From: Pseudomonas extremaustralis
Lineage (GTDB): Bacteria; Pseudomonadota; Gammaproteobacteria; Pseudomonadales; Pseudomonadaceae
Direction of reading: 5' to 3'
Assembly (NCBI RefSeq): GCF_900102035.1
Contig: NZ_LT629689.1
Location: 1,550,001-1,614,000 of the forward strand
Length of the DNA: 64,000 bases
This document shows positions 54,365-62,184 of this stretch, piece by piece; position 1 is the first letter of the stretch, and each line of letters opens with the position of its first letter. The notes below the pieces were generated by a model. That model ran no database searches, was not told the origin of the DNA, and saw only the letters and a list, made by a program, of their open reading frames with translations. Both the position numbers and the translations under genes were made by a program.

Positions 54365-56866
54365 GTGTACGCATTCTTGCCACGTAAGCTGCCCAAACAG
54401 TTGCACGATTTGACCGAACTGGCGCTTAACCTGCGCTGGACCTGGAATCACGCGCTCGACGAGTTGTGGAAAGCCATCGATCCGCTGCTTTGGGCGCGCA
54501 CCCACAACCCTTGGCTGATCCTGCAGAACACCGCGCCCCAGCGGCTCAAAGCGCTCTGCCAGGACGCCGCGTTTTCACAAACCCTCGCCCGCGCCATCGA
54601 CGAGCACCGGCGCTACCTGGACGAGCCCGGCTGGTATGCGGGGCAACGACCGCTCAACGATGGGGCACAGGTCGCGTACTTCAGCATGGAGTTCGGCCTG
54701 AGCGAGGCGCTGGCCCTCTATGCCGGTGGCCTCGGGGTGCTGGCGGGCGACTACCTCAAGACCGCGAGCGACATGGGCGTGCCGATCCTGGGCGTCGGTC
54801 TGCTCTATCAGGAAGGTTATTTTCGACAGTCCATCGACGCCGCCGGTCGCCAGCAAGAAGCCTATCCCCATAACGATCCCACCAGTCTGCCGATCCAGCC
54901 GGCATTCGGGCGTGACGGCGCCTGGCTGAAAGTCGCGTTGCCGTTGCCCGGTCGCACCCTGCATTTGCGCGTGTGGCAGGTCATCGTCGGACGTACGCGC
55001 CTGTACTTGCTCGACAGCAATGACCTGCTCAACGGCGCCGCCGATCGTGGGATCACCTCGAAGCTGTATGCCGGCGGTTCGGAAATGCGCTTGTTGCAGG
55101 AAGTGGTGTTGGGCATTGGCGGCTGGGCCACCCTCGATGCCTTGGGAATCCGCGTCGACGTGTGCCACCTCAACGAAGGGCATGCCGCGCTGCTGGTGCT
55201 AGAACGGGCACGGCGCTTCATGCATAAGACGGGGGTATCGTTCCAGCAGGCCTGGTGGGCCACGCGCGCCGGCAACGTTTTCACCACGCATACGCCGGTG
55301 GCGGCGGGCTTCGATGTATTTCCCGCGGCACTGGTGCTCAAGTATGCGCGGGGCTATCTCGACGATTGCCAGCTCTCGTCGCAGGAGCTGCTGGCGTTGG
55401 GCCGGCGCGACCCGACGGACGATGACGAGCCCTTCAACATGGCGTTTCTGGCATTGCGCGGGTGCGCCCAATCCAATGCCGTGAGCCGTTTGCATGGCGA
55501 GGTCAGCCGCCGACTGTTCAGTGACCTGTACCCGCGCTGGCCCTATGAGGAAGTACCGGTGGGGTATGTCACCAATGGCGTGCACGTACCGTCGTGGGAC
55601 TCGGCATGGTCCGATCACTTATGGACCCGTTCCTGCGGCAAGGAACGCTGGCTCGGCACGGTGGAAACGCTGGCCGATACGGTCGCCGACACCGATGACA
55701 AGGCCTTGTGGGCGATGGCGGCCGAACAACGCCACGACCTGGTCAACTATGCCCGCCAGCGTCTGGCCGGGCAGTTGAGCCAGCGCGACGAGTCGCCGCA
55801 GCAGGTGGAGGAGGCGGCACGGGTGCTCGATCCCAACTGCCTGACCCTCGGGTTCGCGCGGCGTTTCACCGACTACAAGCGTCCGAACCTGCTGCTGCAT
55901 GATGTGGAACGTCTGAAGCGCCTGCTCACCCATGAACAGCACCCGGTGCAACTGATCATCGCCGGCAAGGCCCATCCCGCCGACGAGCAGGGCAAGCAAC
56001 TGATCCAGGCATGGATGGACTTCGTGCATCTTCCGGGGCTGCGCAGGCATGTGGTGTTTCTGGAGGATTACGACATCGAGATGGCCCAGTATCTGGTGCA
56101 GGGTGTCGATGTCTGGATCAACACCCCGCGCAGGCCCTGGGAGGCGTGCGGCACCAGTGGCATGAAGGTGCTCGTCAATGGCGGCTTGAACCTGTCGGAA
56201 CTGGACGGCTGGTGGGCCCAGGCATACCAGCCGGCGTACGGCTGGGCCATCGGCAGCGACGCCCCCAGCGACGATGAGGTCGACGCCGAACGCTTGTACT
56301 CGGTGCTCGAAAACGAAGTGGTGCCGCTGTTCTACTCCCGCGACAACCAGGGCATTCCACGGGAATGGGTACAACACATGCGCGCCAGCATGGCGCAGCT
56401 GGGGCCGCAATTCAGCAGCAATCGCATGTTGCACGACTATCTGGAGCAGTATTACCAGCCCGCCATCCAGGCGTTCCGTCGCCGTGGCAAGGACCAGGCC
56501 GCGCTCGCGTGCACACTCCATGCCTGGCACAAGGCGCTGGCGACAGGATGGGACTCGATCCATTTCGGTCAGGTGGAATCGCGGCGTGACGGCGATTGGC
56601 TGCATATCAGCGTGCCGATCTATCTGGGTGAGATCGCGGCGCAATGGGTCAAGGTGGAACTCTATGCCCACGCGTGCGATGGGTTCCCCGACGCGTGCCT
56701 GCCGATGAACGCCGTCGACAAAATGCCCGGCGCCACCCAGGGCTATATCTTTTACGCCACGGTGGCGGCCGAGCGCCCGGCGGATCACTACACCCCACGG
56801 GTGCGCGCGTGGCACCCGGAGGCTTTCCTGCCGGCGGAAAACCCGTTGATTGCGTGGCAGCGCTAA
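54365..56866 (+). CDS. glgP: alpha-glucan (glycogen) phosphorylase, GT35 short type
   Basis: An 833-residue phosphorylase that releases glucose 1-phosphate from glycogen or other alpha-glucans. The N-terminal DUF3417-type domain (LPKQLHDLTELALNLRWTWNHALDELW) marks the class found in many bacteria and archaea. YFSMEFGLSEALALYAGGLGVLAGD, CHLNEGHAAL and the PLP site EACGTSGMKVLVNGGLNLS (Lys in SGMK) are intact. GTG 54365 follows GAGGTGTTGTC. It is 53 bases after acetate kinase and probably cotranscribed. Its stop overlaps the end of the convergent EAL gene by four bases. Confidence 0.93.
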   Translation: MYAFLPRKLPKQLHDLTELALNLRWTWNHALDELWKAIDPLLWARTHNPWLILQNTAPQRLKALCQDAAFSQTLARAIDEHRRYLDEPGWYAGQRPLNDGAQVAYFSMEFGLSEALALYAGGLGVLAGDYLKTASDMGVPILGVGLLYQEGYFRQSIDAAGRQQEAYPHNDPTSLPIQPAFGRDGAWLKVALPLPGRTLHLRVWQVIVGRTRLYLLDSNDLLNGAADRGITSKLYAGGSEMRLLQEVVLGIGGWATLDALGIRVDVCHLNEGHAALLVLERARRFMHKTGVSFQQAWWATRAGNVFTTHTPVAAGFDVFPAALVLKYARGYLDDCQLSSQELLALGRRDPTDDDEPFNMAFLALRGCAQSNAVSRLHGEVSRRLFSDLYPRWPYEEVPVGYVTNGVHVPSWDSAWSDHLWTRSCGKERWLGTVETLADTVADTDDKALWAMAAEQRHDLVNYARQRLAGQLSQRDESPQQVEEAARVLDPNCLTLGFARRFTDYKRPNLLLHDVERLKRLLTHEQHPVQLIIAGKAHPADEQGKQLIQAWMDFVHLPGLRRHVVFLEDYDIEMAQYLVQGVDVWINTPRRPWEACGTSGMKVLVNGGLNLSELDGWWAQAYQPAYGWAIGSDAPSDDEVDAERLYSVLENEVVPLFYSRDNQGIPREWVQHMRASMAQLGPQFSSNRMLHDYLEQYYQPAIQAFRRRGKDQAALACTLHAWHKALATGWDSIHFGQVESRRDGDWLHISVPIYLGEIAAQWVKVELYAHACDGFPDACLPMNAVDKMPGATQGYIFYATVAAERPADHYTPRVRAWHPEAFLPAENPLIAWQR

Positions 56867-58650
56867 GGCTTGACCAAGGCGGTGTAACGTCCTTGTTCGA
56901 TCCAGTCTTCCAGTGCGGCGGGGCTCATCGGTCTGGCGATCAGGTAACCCTGGGCTTGCGAACAGCCCCACTGGATCAACAGGTCCAGGGTTTCCTGGTT
57001 TTCCACGCCTTCGGCAACGACGCAATAGCCAAGGCCCTTGGCCAGGCCTATCAGGGTTCTGACCAAGTGCTTGTCGTTTTGATTGGTGCTCAGCCCGCTG
57101 ATCAGTGACTGGTCAAGCTTGACGGTATTGGCCGGTAGTTCCTTCAAATACGCCCAGTTGCTGTAGCCAGTGCCGAAGTCATCGACGGCCACCTCGATGC
57201 CGCGCTGCCGGACCCGCTGCAATTGGCGGATGACCTCCTCGGGCTTGGTGATCAGCATGCTTTCGGTGAATTCCAGTTCAAAGTCTTCGGGGTCGAGGTC
57301 ATGGATGCGGATTTCATGCAGCATGGCGTCCACGAACCCGGCGTTTTCCAGGTCGCTGACGGTAATGTTCATGGCGATACGCAGGCACACCCCTCGCGCT
57401 TTCCAGGCAATGGCTTGCTGGACAATGGCATTGAGCACCCATAACCCGATCGCCGGCATCAGCGCGGTCTTCTCCGCCAGCGGTATGAACTCAGCGGGGC
57501 TGATGCTGCCGAGCAGGGGGTGATGCCAACGGAGCAACGCTTCCACACAATCGCTGCACCCTGACGAGAGATTTATCTTGGGTTGGTACACCAGGCTGAA
57601 CTGGGTGTCAGCGTCGATCGCTTCGGGCAGCGAACTCAATAGCATCAAGGCCCGTCGTTGCGCGGCGTCGAATTGCGGCTCGTAGAGCGACCAGCCCAAC
57701 TGACGGTCGCGGGCTTCGTCCGCAGCGCTGATGACCAGGCGCAACCAGTCGCGCCCAGGCTCTTCCGATTCCAGTAGCGGCAGTACGCCTATCCCCACTT
57801 GCATGGGGATGGGAATGCCTTGGCATTGGACCGGGTGTTTGAAGTGGTACAGGATGCGCGCGCAAATCTGCGCGGCGGGCTGACCGTCATTCAGAATGAA
57901 GCCGAACCGGGTGGGGCTGATTTTATAAAGGAGGCAATCTTGGGGTAACAGCGTTTGCAGGCGGGACTTTATGGCCTGGATAAGTTCGGCGGCGAAACTG
58001 TAGCCCAGCGCCTTGACGATATCGTTGAGGAATGCCGGCGAGATGACGTCCACCGCATAAATCTGGCACGCGCCGTTCAACTGCAGGGCTTGACGGATAT
58101 CTTCCTCGAACCGTTGGCGGTTGAATAACCCTGTGGGTTGGTCCACGAAGTTTCGGGACCTTACCCCGCCGATGTGCATCATCACCAGTTCGGCAAAATT
58201 CTTCAGCATTGCCGCGTCGCGTTCACTCATGGGCGCACGGGGAACCCTATCGATGATGCAGAGGGTACCCAGGGTGAAACCGTCCGCTGTTATCAATGGC
58301 GCGCCGGCGTAATAACAAATATGCGGGGCTCCCGTGACCAGGGCGTTGTCCTTGAAGCGTGGGTCGAGGGTGGCGTCCAACACCTCCAGCATTAAATTGT
58401 CCAGCGTGGTGTAGGCGCAAAAAGACACCTCTCTTGGCGTCTGGGTTGCCTCCAGGCCCACCCGCGCACGGAACCATTGGCGATGTTCTTCGACAATCGA
58501 GATCAGCGTGATGGGCACGTTGAAGTAGGCCGAGGTCATCGCAACGATTTTGTCGAAGACCTCATCCTGTTCGCTGTCAACGGTACAAAATCTCGCGACC
58601 TCTGCCAGTCGTTGAGTTTCGTTCGAGGGAAGGGGAGCGCCGTTACCCAT
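56863..58650 (-). CDS. GAF, degenerate GGDEF and EAL protein (cyclic di-GMP phosphodiesterase)
   Basis: A 595-residue cytoplasmic protein. A GAF domain (about 10-160), with PITLISIVEEHRQWFRARVGLEATQTPREVSFCAY, is followed by a GGDEF-like domain that lacks the motif (SPTRFGF instead), and an EAL domain (about 345-590). EAL residues are kept: EALLRW, MNITVSDL, LEFTES, DDFGTGYSNW, KLDQSLI, AEGVENQE and QGYLIARPM. I infer an active phosphodiesterase and a non-catalytic GGDEF. It has no Anr box and seems to have its own control. Confidence 0.88.
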   Translation of the reverse strand: MGNGAPLPSNETQRLAEVARFCTVDSEQDEVFDKIVAMTSAYFNVPITLISIVEEHRQWFRARVGLEATQTPREVSFCAYTTLDNLMLEVLDATLDPRFKDNALVTGAPHICYYAGAPLITADGFTLGTLCIIDRVPRAPMSERDAAMLKNFAELVMMHIGGVRSRNFVDQPTGLFNRQRFEEDIRQALQLNGACQIYAVDVISPAFLNDIVKALGYSFAAELIQAIKSRLQTLLPQDCLLYKISPTRFGFILNDGQPAAQICARILYHFKHPVQCQGIPIPMQVGIGVLPLLESEEPGRDWLRLVISAADEARDRQLGWSLYEPQFDAAQRRALMLLSSLPEAIDADTQFSLVYQPKINLSSGCSDCVEALLRWHHPLLGSISPAEFIPLAEKTALMPAIGLWVLNAIVQQAIAWKARGVCLRIAMNITVSDLENAGFVDAMLHEIRIHDLDPEDFELEFTESMLITKPEEVIRQLQRVRQRGIEVAVDDFGTGYSNWAYLKELPANTVKLDQSLISGLSTNQNDKHLVRTLIGLAKGLGYCVVAEGVENQETLDLLIQWGCSQAQGYLIARPMSPAALEDWIEQGRYTALVKP

Positions 58651-58761
58651 AATGATCCTCTGAGTGGATGGGTATTGTTCGTACCGTATCAGGCAGTGCC
58701 ATCATTATGATGGCATTGTTGGCTCGTCAGCCAGTAGCACGGTCTGCCTGCCGACGGGCTG

Positions 58762-59541
58762 TCAACGCGCCAGTCCGGGGTAAAGCCTGGCGGCCAGCAG
58801 TAAAAGCATAGCGAAGACCGACAACATCACCGTAAAGCTGGTACTCAGGGCATACACACTGTGCCCGCCGACGATCATGCTCGAGCGCAATGCGTCGACC
58901 AGATAAGTCAGCGGGTTACACACGGCGATCACCTTCAGCCAGTCGGGCATCAACTCCAGCGGGTAAATCGCATTCGAGGCGAAGAACAGCGGCATGGTCA
59001 GCACTTGACCGATCCCCATGAAGCGCTCGCGGGTCTTGACGATGCAGGCAATGACCAGGGAAAAGGTCGAGAAAATGCACGAACCCACGAAGACTCCGGC
59101 GGCCACCGTCAGCATCGGCATCACCTCCCAGCGGATTTCAACATGCAAGGCAATCGCCACCAGATACACCACGGCAGCTTGCACCAGCCCGCGCAGGCCC
59201 GCCGCAAAGGCCTTGCCCATGATCAGCGCGCTACGGTGTGCCGGGGTCACCAGGAGTTTATGCACGATTCCCAGGTCGCGCTCCCAGATAATGGCGATGC
59301 CATAGAAGATCGCGCTGAACAGGATGCTCTGCGCCAGGATGCCCGGGGCCATGAAGTCCAGGTAACGCAAGTTACCCGTGGGGATGCCCCGGACCTGGCT
59401 GAACACCTGGCCGAAGACGGCCAGCCACAATACCGGTTGGATGGCTCTGGACAGCAGTTCGGTAGGGTCGCGAACGAGCTTGCGCACCTCGGCGTCGCAG
59501 ACCGCGAATGTCTCGTCGAGGTAATCGTACACGCGGCTCAT
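58762..59541 (-). CDS. ABC-2 type transporter permease
   Basis: A 259-residue inner-membrane protein with six hydrophobic segments of the ABC-2 family. Typical parts are PVLWLAVFGQVFSQV, FMAPGILAQSILFSAIFYGIAIIWERDLGIVHKLLVTP and MPLFFASNAIYPLELMP. Such permeases export drugs, polysaccharides or other molecules. It overlaps the stop of the ATPase gene by four bases, so the two form an operon. The substrate is unknown. Confidence 0.9.
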   Translation of the reverse strand: MSRVYDYLDETFAVCDAEVRKLVRDPTELLSRAIQPVLWLAVFGQVFSQVRGIPTGNLRYLDFMAPGILAQSILFSAIFYGIAIIWERDLGIVHKLLVTPAHRSALIMGKAFAAGLRGLVQAAVVYLVAIALHVEIRWEVMPMLTVAAGVFVGSCIFSTFSLVIACIVKTRERFMGIGQVLTMPLFFASNAIYPLELMPDWLKVIAVCNPLTYLVDALRSSMIVGGHSVYALSTSFTVMLSVFAMLLLLAARLYPGLAR

Positions 59542-60347
59542 CCCAACCTCTGGATAGCGTCACGGCTATCGCGGGTGCCACGGTAGTTGCCGTCTTGCTC
59601 AAGGCCCACGCCACTGAAATGTACGAACACGTCATCCAGGCTGGCCTGTTCGCCCACTTGTGCCTTGAGCGCATCGGGCTTGCCGACGACCGCGAGCCGC
59701 CCCTGGTGGAGAATGGCCAGTTCGTCGCACAGCGTGTCGGCTTCTTCCATGTCGTGAGTGGTGATCAGGATCGTCGTGCCTTTGTCGCGCAACTGTTCCA
59801 GCCGCTCCCACACGGTGCGGCGTGCAATGGGATCGAGGCCAATGGTCGGCTCGTCCAGGAACAGGACCTGAGGGTTGTGCAAGGTGGCCTGGGCGATTTC
59901 CAGGCGCCGGATCATGCCGCCGGAATAGGTGCGGACCAGTTTCGAGGCCGACGCCTCAAGGCCGGCGAACGCGATGGCGTCCTTGACCCGAGCCCGGCGC
60001 TGGGCACCGTGCAACCCGTGCAAACGTGCCGAGAGGTTGAGGTTTTCGATGGCCGTCAGGGCGCCGTCCGCGGACAGCATCTGGGGCACGTAGCCGATAT
60101 GGCGGCGGACCTCGACGGGTTGGCGGGCGATATCGAAACCCGCCACTGTCGCTGAGCCGGAAGTGGGGTCCAGCAAGGTGGTGAGCATCTTGATGGCCGT
60201 ACTCTTGCCGGCCCCATTGGGCCCCAGCAGGCCGAATATGCAACCGTGAGCCACTTGCAGGTCCAGGCCTTCGAGTGCCGCGACGTGATCGAAGCATTTG
60301 CGCAATTGGCTGATGGAGATGGCAAAGGGCTCAGTGGCATCGGTCAT
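59538..60347 (-). CDS. ABC transporter ATP-binding protein
   Basis: A 269-residue ATPase. Walker A is GPNGAGKST (about 42-50), the signature motif is TYSGGMIRRLEIA, Walker B is VLFLDEPTIGLDP and the switch His is in TTHDMEEADTL. The fold belongs to the DrrA/CcmA-type exporters. It is the first gene of a two-gene operon with an Anr box 76-89 bases upstream, and it overlaps the permease gene. It probably exports something in low oxygen (inference). Confidence 0.92.
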   Translation of the reverse strand: MTDATEPFAISISQLRKCFDHVAALEGLDLQVAHGCIFGLLGPNGAGKSTAIKMLTTLLDPTSGSATVAGFDIARQPVEVRRHIGYVPQMLSADGALTAIENLNLSARLHGLHGAQRRARVKDAIAFAGLEASASKLVRTYSGGMIRRLEIAQATLHNPQVLFLDEPTIGLDPIARRTVWERLEQLRDKGTTILITTHDMEEADTLCDELAILHQGRLAVVGKPDALKAQVGEQASLDDVFVHFSGVGLEQDGNYRGTRDSRDAIQRLG

Positions 60348-60422
60348 CGTGGATTCCGCAGACTGAGGCAGGGCTGCACGCCCCCCGACCTATCCTTTTT
60401 ACGCCAAGGCCACGCAAAAGCA

Positions 60423-60436
60423 TTGAGCTAAATCAA
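60423..60436 (-). promoter_or_regulatory. FNR/Anr box 16
   Basis: TTGAG-CTAA-ATCAA on the plus strand. On the minus strand TAAAAA (60401-60396) is centred 31 bases downstream, before the ABC operon. Confidence 0.76.
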
Positions 60437-60502
60437 CAATATCCGGCTCAGGCGCGGCCGGATGTCGCGGCGGCCGTGGCGGGCATGCGCCATGCGCATT
60501 TG

Positions 60503-60516
60503 TTGATAAAAATCAG
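60503..60516 (+). promoter_or_regulatory. FNR/Anr box 17
   Basis: TTGAT-AAAA-ATCAG. GATACT at 60538-60543 is centred 31 bases downstream, before glgA and ppsA. Confidence 0.85.
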
Positions 60517-60597
60517 CAGCCCCGGGGAGCAACTCCAGATACTCACCAGACTCACTCAAGCAGCTCCCTGCTCTCTGGATTCAACAGGAAGGAAAAA

Positions 60598-62184
60598 ATG
60601 ATGGGCGTAGCCGCTATTTCCCCGCGAGGAGAGCGTTTCGAGCTGGCTGTCAGCGAACGGGTCACGTTGACTGCCGATCCGTTGTCGCAACCGCCGGTTT
60701 CACACACCGACATCGGTGCGGCAATCAGAGGAAAGATCCTGTTCGTGACCTCCGAATTGGCCGGCCTGGTGAAAACCGGCGGCTTAGGCGATGTATCGGC
60801 TGCATTGCCACGGGCCTTGCACGCCCTTCACGATGTGCGCGTGCTGATGCCCGGTTACCCGCAAGTCCTCAACAGTGGAAACCCGGTGCATGTCATCGGC
60901 GAGCTGGGTGGCCATGCGGCGCTGCCACCGTGCAAGATCGGGCGCATGGACATGAAGGACGGCCTGGTCATTTACGTGGTGATCTGCCCTGAACTGTACG
61001 AGCGTGAGGGCACGCCCTACGTCGATGACAACGGTCGCGACTGGCCCGACAACCACATCCGTTTCGCCCGTCTCGGCCTGGCCGCCGCGGACTTCGCCGC
61101 AGGAGCGCTCACCCCCCTGTGGCATCCGGAGCTGGTGCATGCCCACGATTGGCCGGCAGGCCTGGCACCCGCGTACATGCGCTGGCGCGGGCAGGCCACA
61201 CCGAGCGTGTTCACCATCCACAACCTGGCTTATCAAGGCATGGTCAGCCGTGCTTCCCGCCGCGAGCTGGGGATTCCCGAGCACGCACTGGGCCTGGACG
61301 GCATGGAGTTCCACGGCAAGCTCTCCTTGCTCAAGGCCGGCATGGCCTATGCCAACCACATCACCACCGTCAGTGCCACCTATGCCCGGGAAATCACCAC
61401 GCCGGGCTTTGGCTGTGGCCTCGACGGCTTTTTGCACAGCAAAGCCGAACAAGGCCTGCTCAGCGGCATTGCCAATGGCATCGACGCCAGTTGGGATCCA
61501 GAGACCGATGACCACTTGATCTGCCGGTTCGGCGCCAACGATTGGGCCGGCAAGGCCATGAACGCTGAATACGTGCGGCGGTTGTTCGATCTGCGGCCAT
61601 CGACGGGGCCGTTATTCGCCGTGGTCTCGCGCCTGGTGTTCCAGAAGGGCCTGGACCTGACCATCGGCGTTGCCGCGCATATTGTCAGTCAGGGCGGGCA
61701 GATCGTCGTCATCGGCCGCGGCGAACCTGAGGAAGAACAGGCCGTTCGGGAGCTGGCCCTGGGTTTTCCGGGCCAGGTCGGTGTGCGCATCGGCTTCAAC
61801 GAAACGGATGCGCGGCGCATGTTTGCCGGCAGTGATTTCCTGCTGATGCCGTCGCGCTATGAGCCGTGCGGCCTGAGCCAGATGTATGCGCAGCGTTTCG
61901 GCTCCTTACCGGTCGCGCGCAAAACCGGTGGGCTGGCCGACACGATCGAAGATGGCGTGAGCGGTTTTCTGTTCGACGAGCCGACCCTGGAAAGCTACAC
62001 GGCGGCACTGACCCGGGCGATCAATGTGTTCGCCAACCCTGAATTGCTCAACGCGATGCGCTGCCGCGCCATGCGCGCGCCGTTCAATTGGCACCAAGCC
62101 ATAAAGCCTTACAGCCGCCTGTATCTGCGACTGCTGAAAACCAGCAGGAGCATGGCCCCCACACTTGATGGAGAAACATCGTGA
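60598..62184 (+). CDS. glgA: glycogen synthase (GT5)
   Basis: A 528-residue GT5 glycosyltransferase that extends alpha-glucan from ADP-glucose. The ADP-glucose motif KTGGLGDV is at about residues 59-66; the second half has VVSRLVFQKGLDLT and PSRYEPCGLSQMYAQRFGSLPVARKTGGLADTIEDG. An N-terminal extension of about 40 residues precedes the usual start. Ribosome site AGGAAGGA precedes ATG 60598; a second ATG follows directly. No glgC or glgB gene is in the window. Its stop overlaps the PEP synthase start (GTGA). Confidence 0.92.
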   Translation: MMGVAAISPRGERFELAVSERVTLTADPLSQPPVSHTDIGAAIRGKILFVTSELAGLVKTGGLGDVSAALPRALHALHDVRVLMPGYPQVLNSGNPVHVIGELGGHAALPPCKIGRMDMKDGLVIYVVICPELYEREGTPYVDDNGRDWPDNHIRFARLGLAAADFAAGALTPLWHPELVHAHDWPAGLAPAYMRWRGQATPSVFTIHNLAYQGMVSRASRRELGIPEHALGLDGMEFHGKLSLLKAGMAYANHITTVSATYAREITTPGFGCGLDGFLHSKAEQGLLSGIANGIDASWDPETDDHLICRFGANDWAGKAMNAEYVRRLFDLRPSTGPLFAVVSRLVFQKGLDLTIGVAAHIVSQGGQIVVIGRGEPEEEQAVRELALGFPGQVGVRIGFNETDARRMFAGSDFLLMPSRYEPCGLSQMYAQRFGSLPVARKTGGLADTIEDGVSGFLFDEPTLESYTAALTRAINVFANPELLNAMRCRAMRAPFNWHQAIKPYSRLYLRLLKTSRSMAPTLDGETS

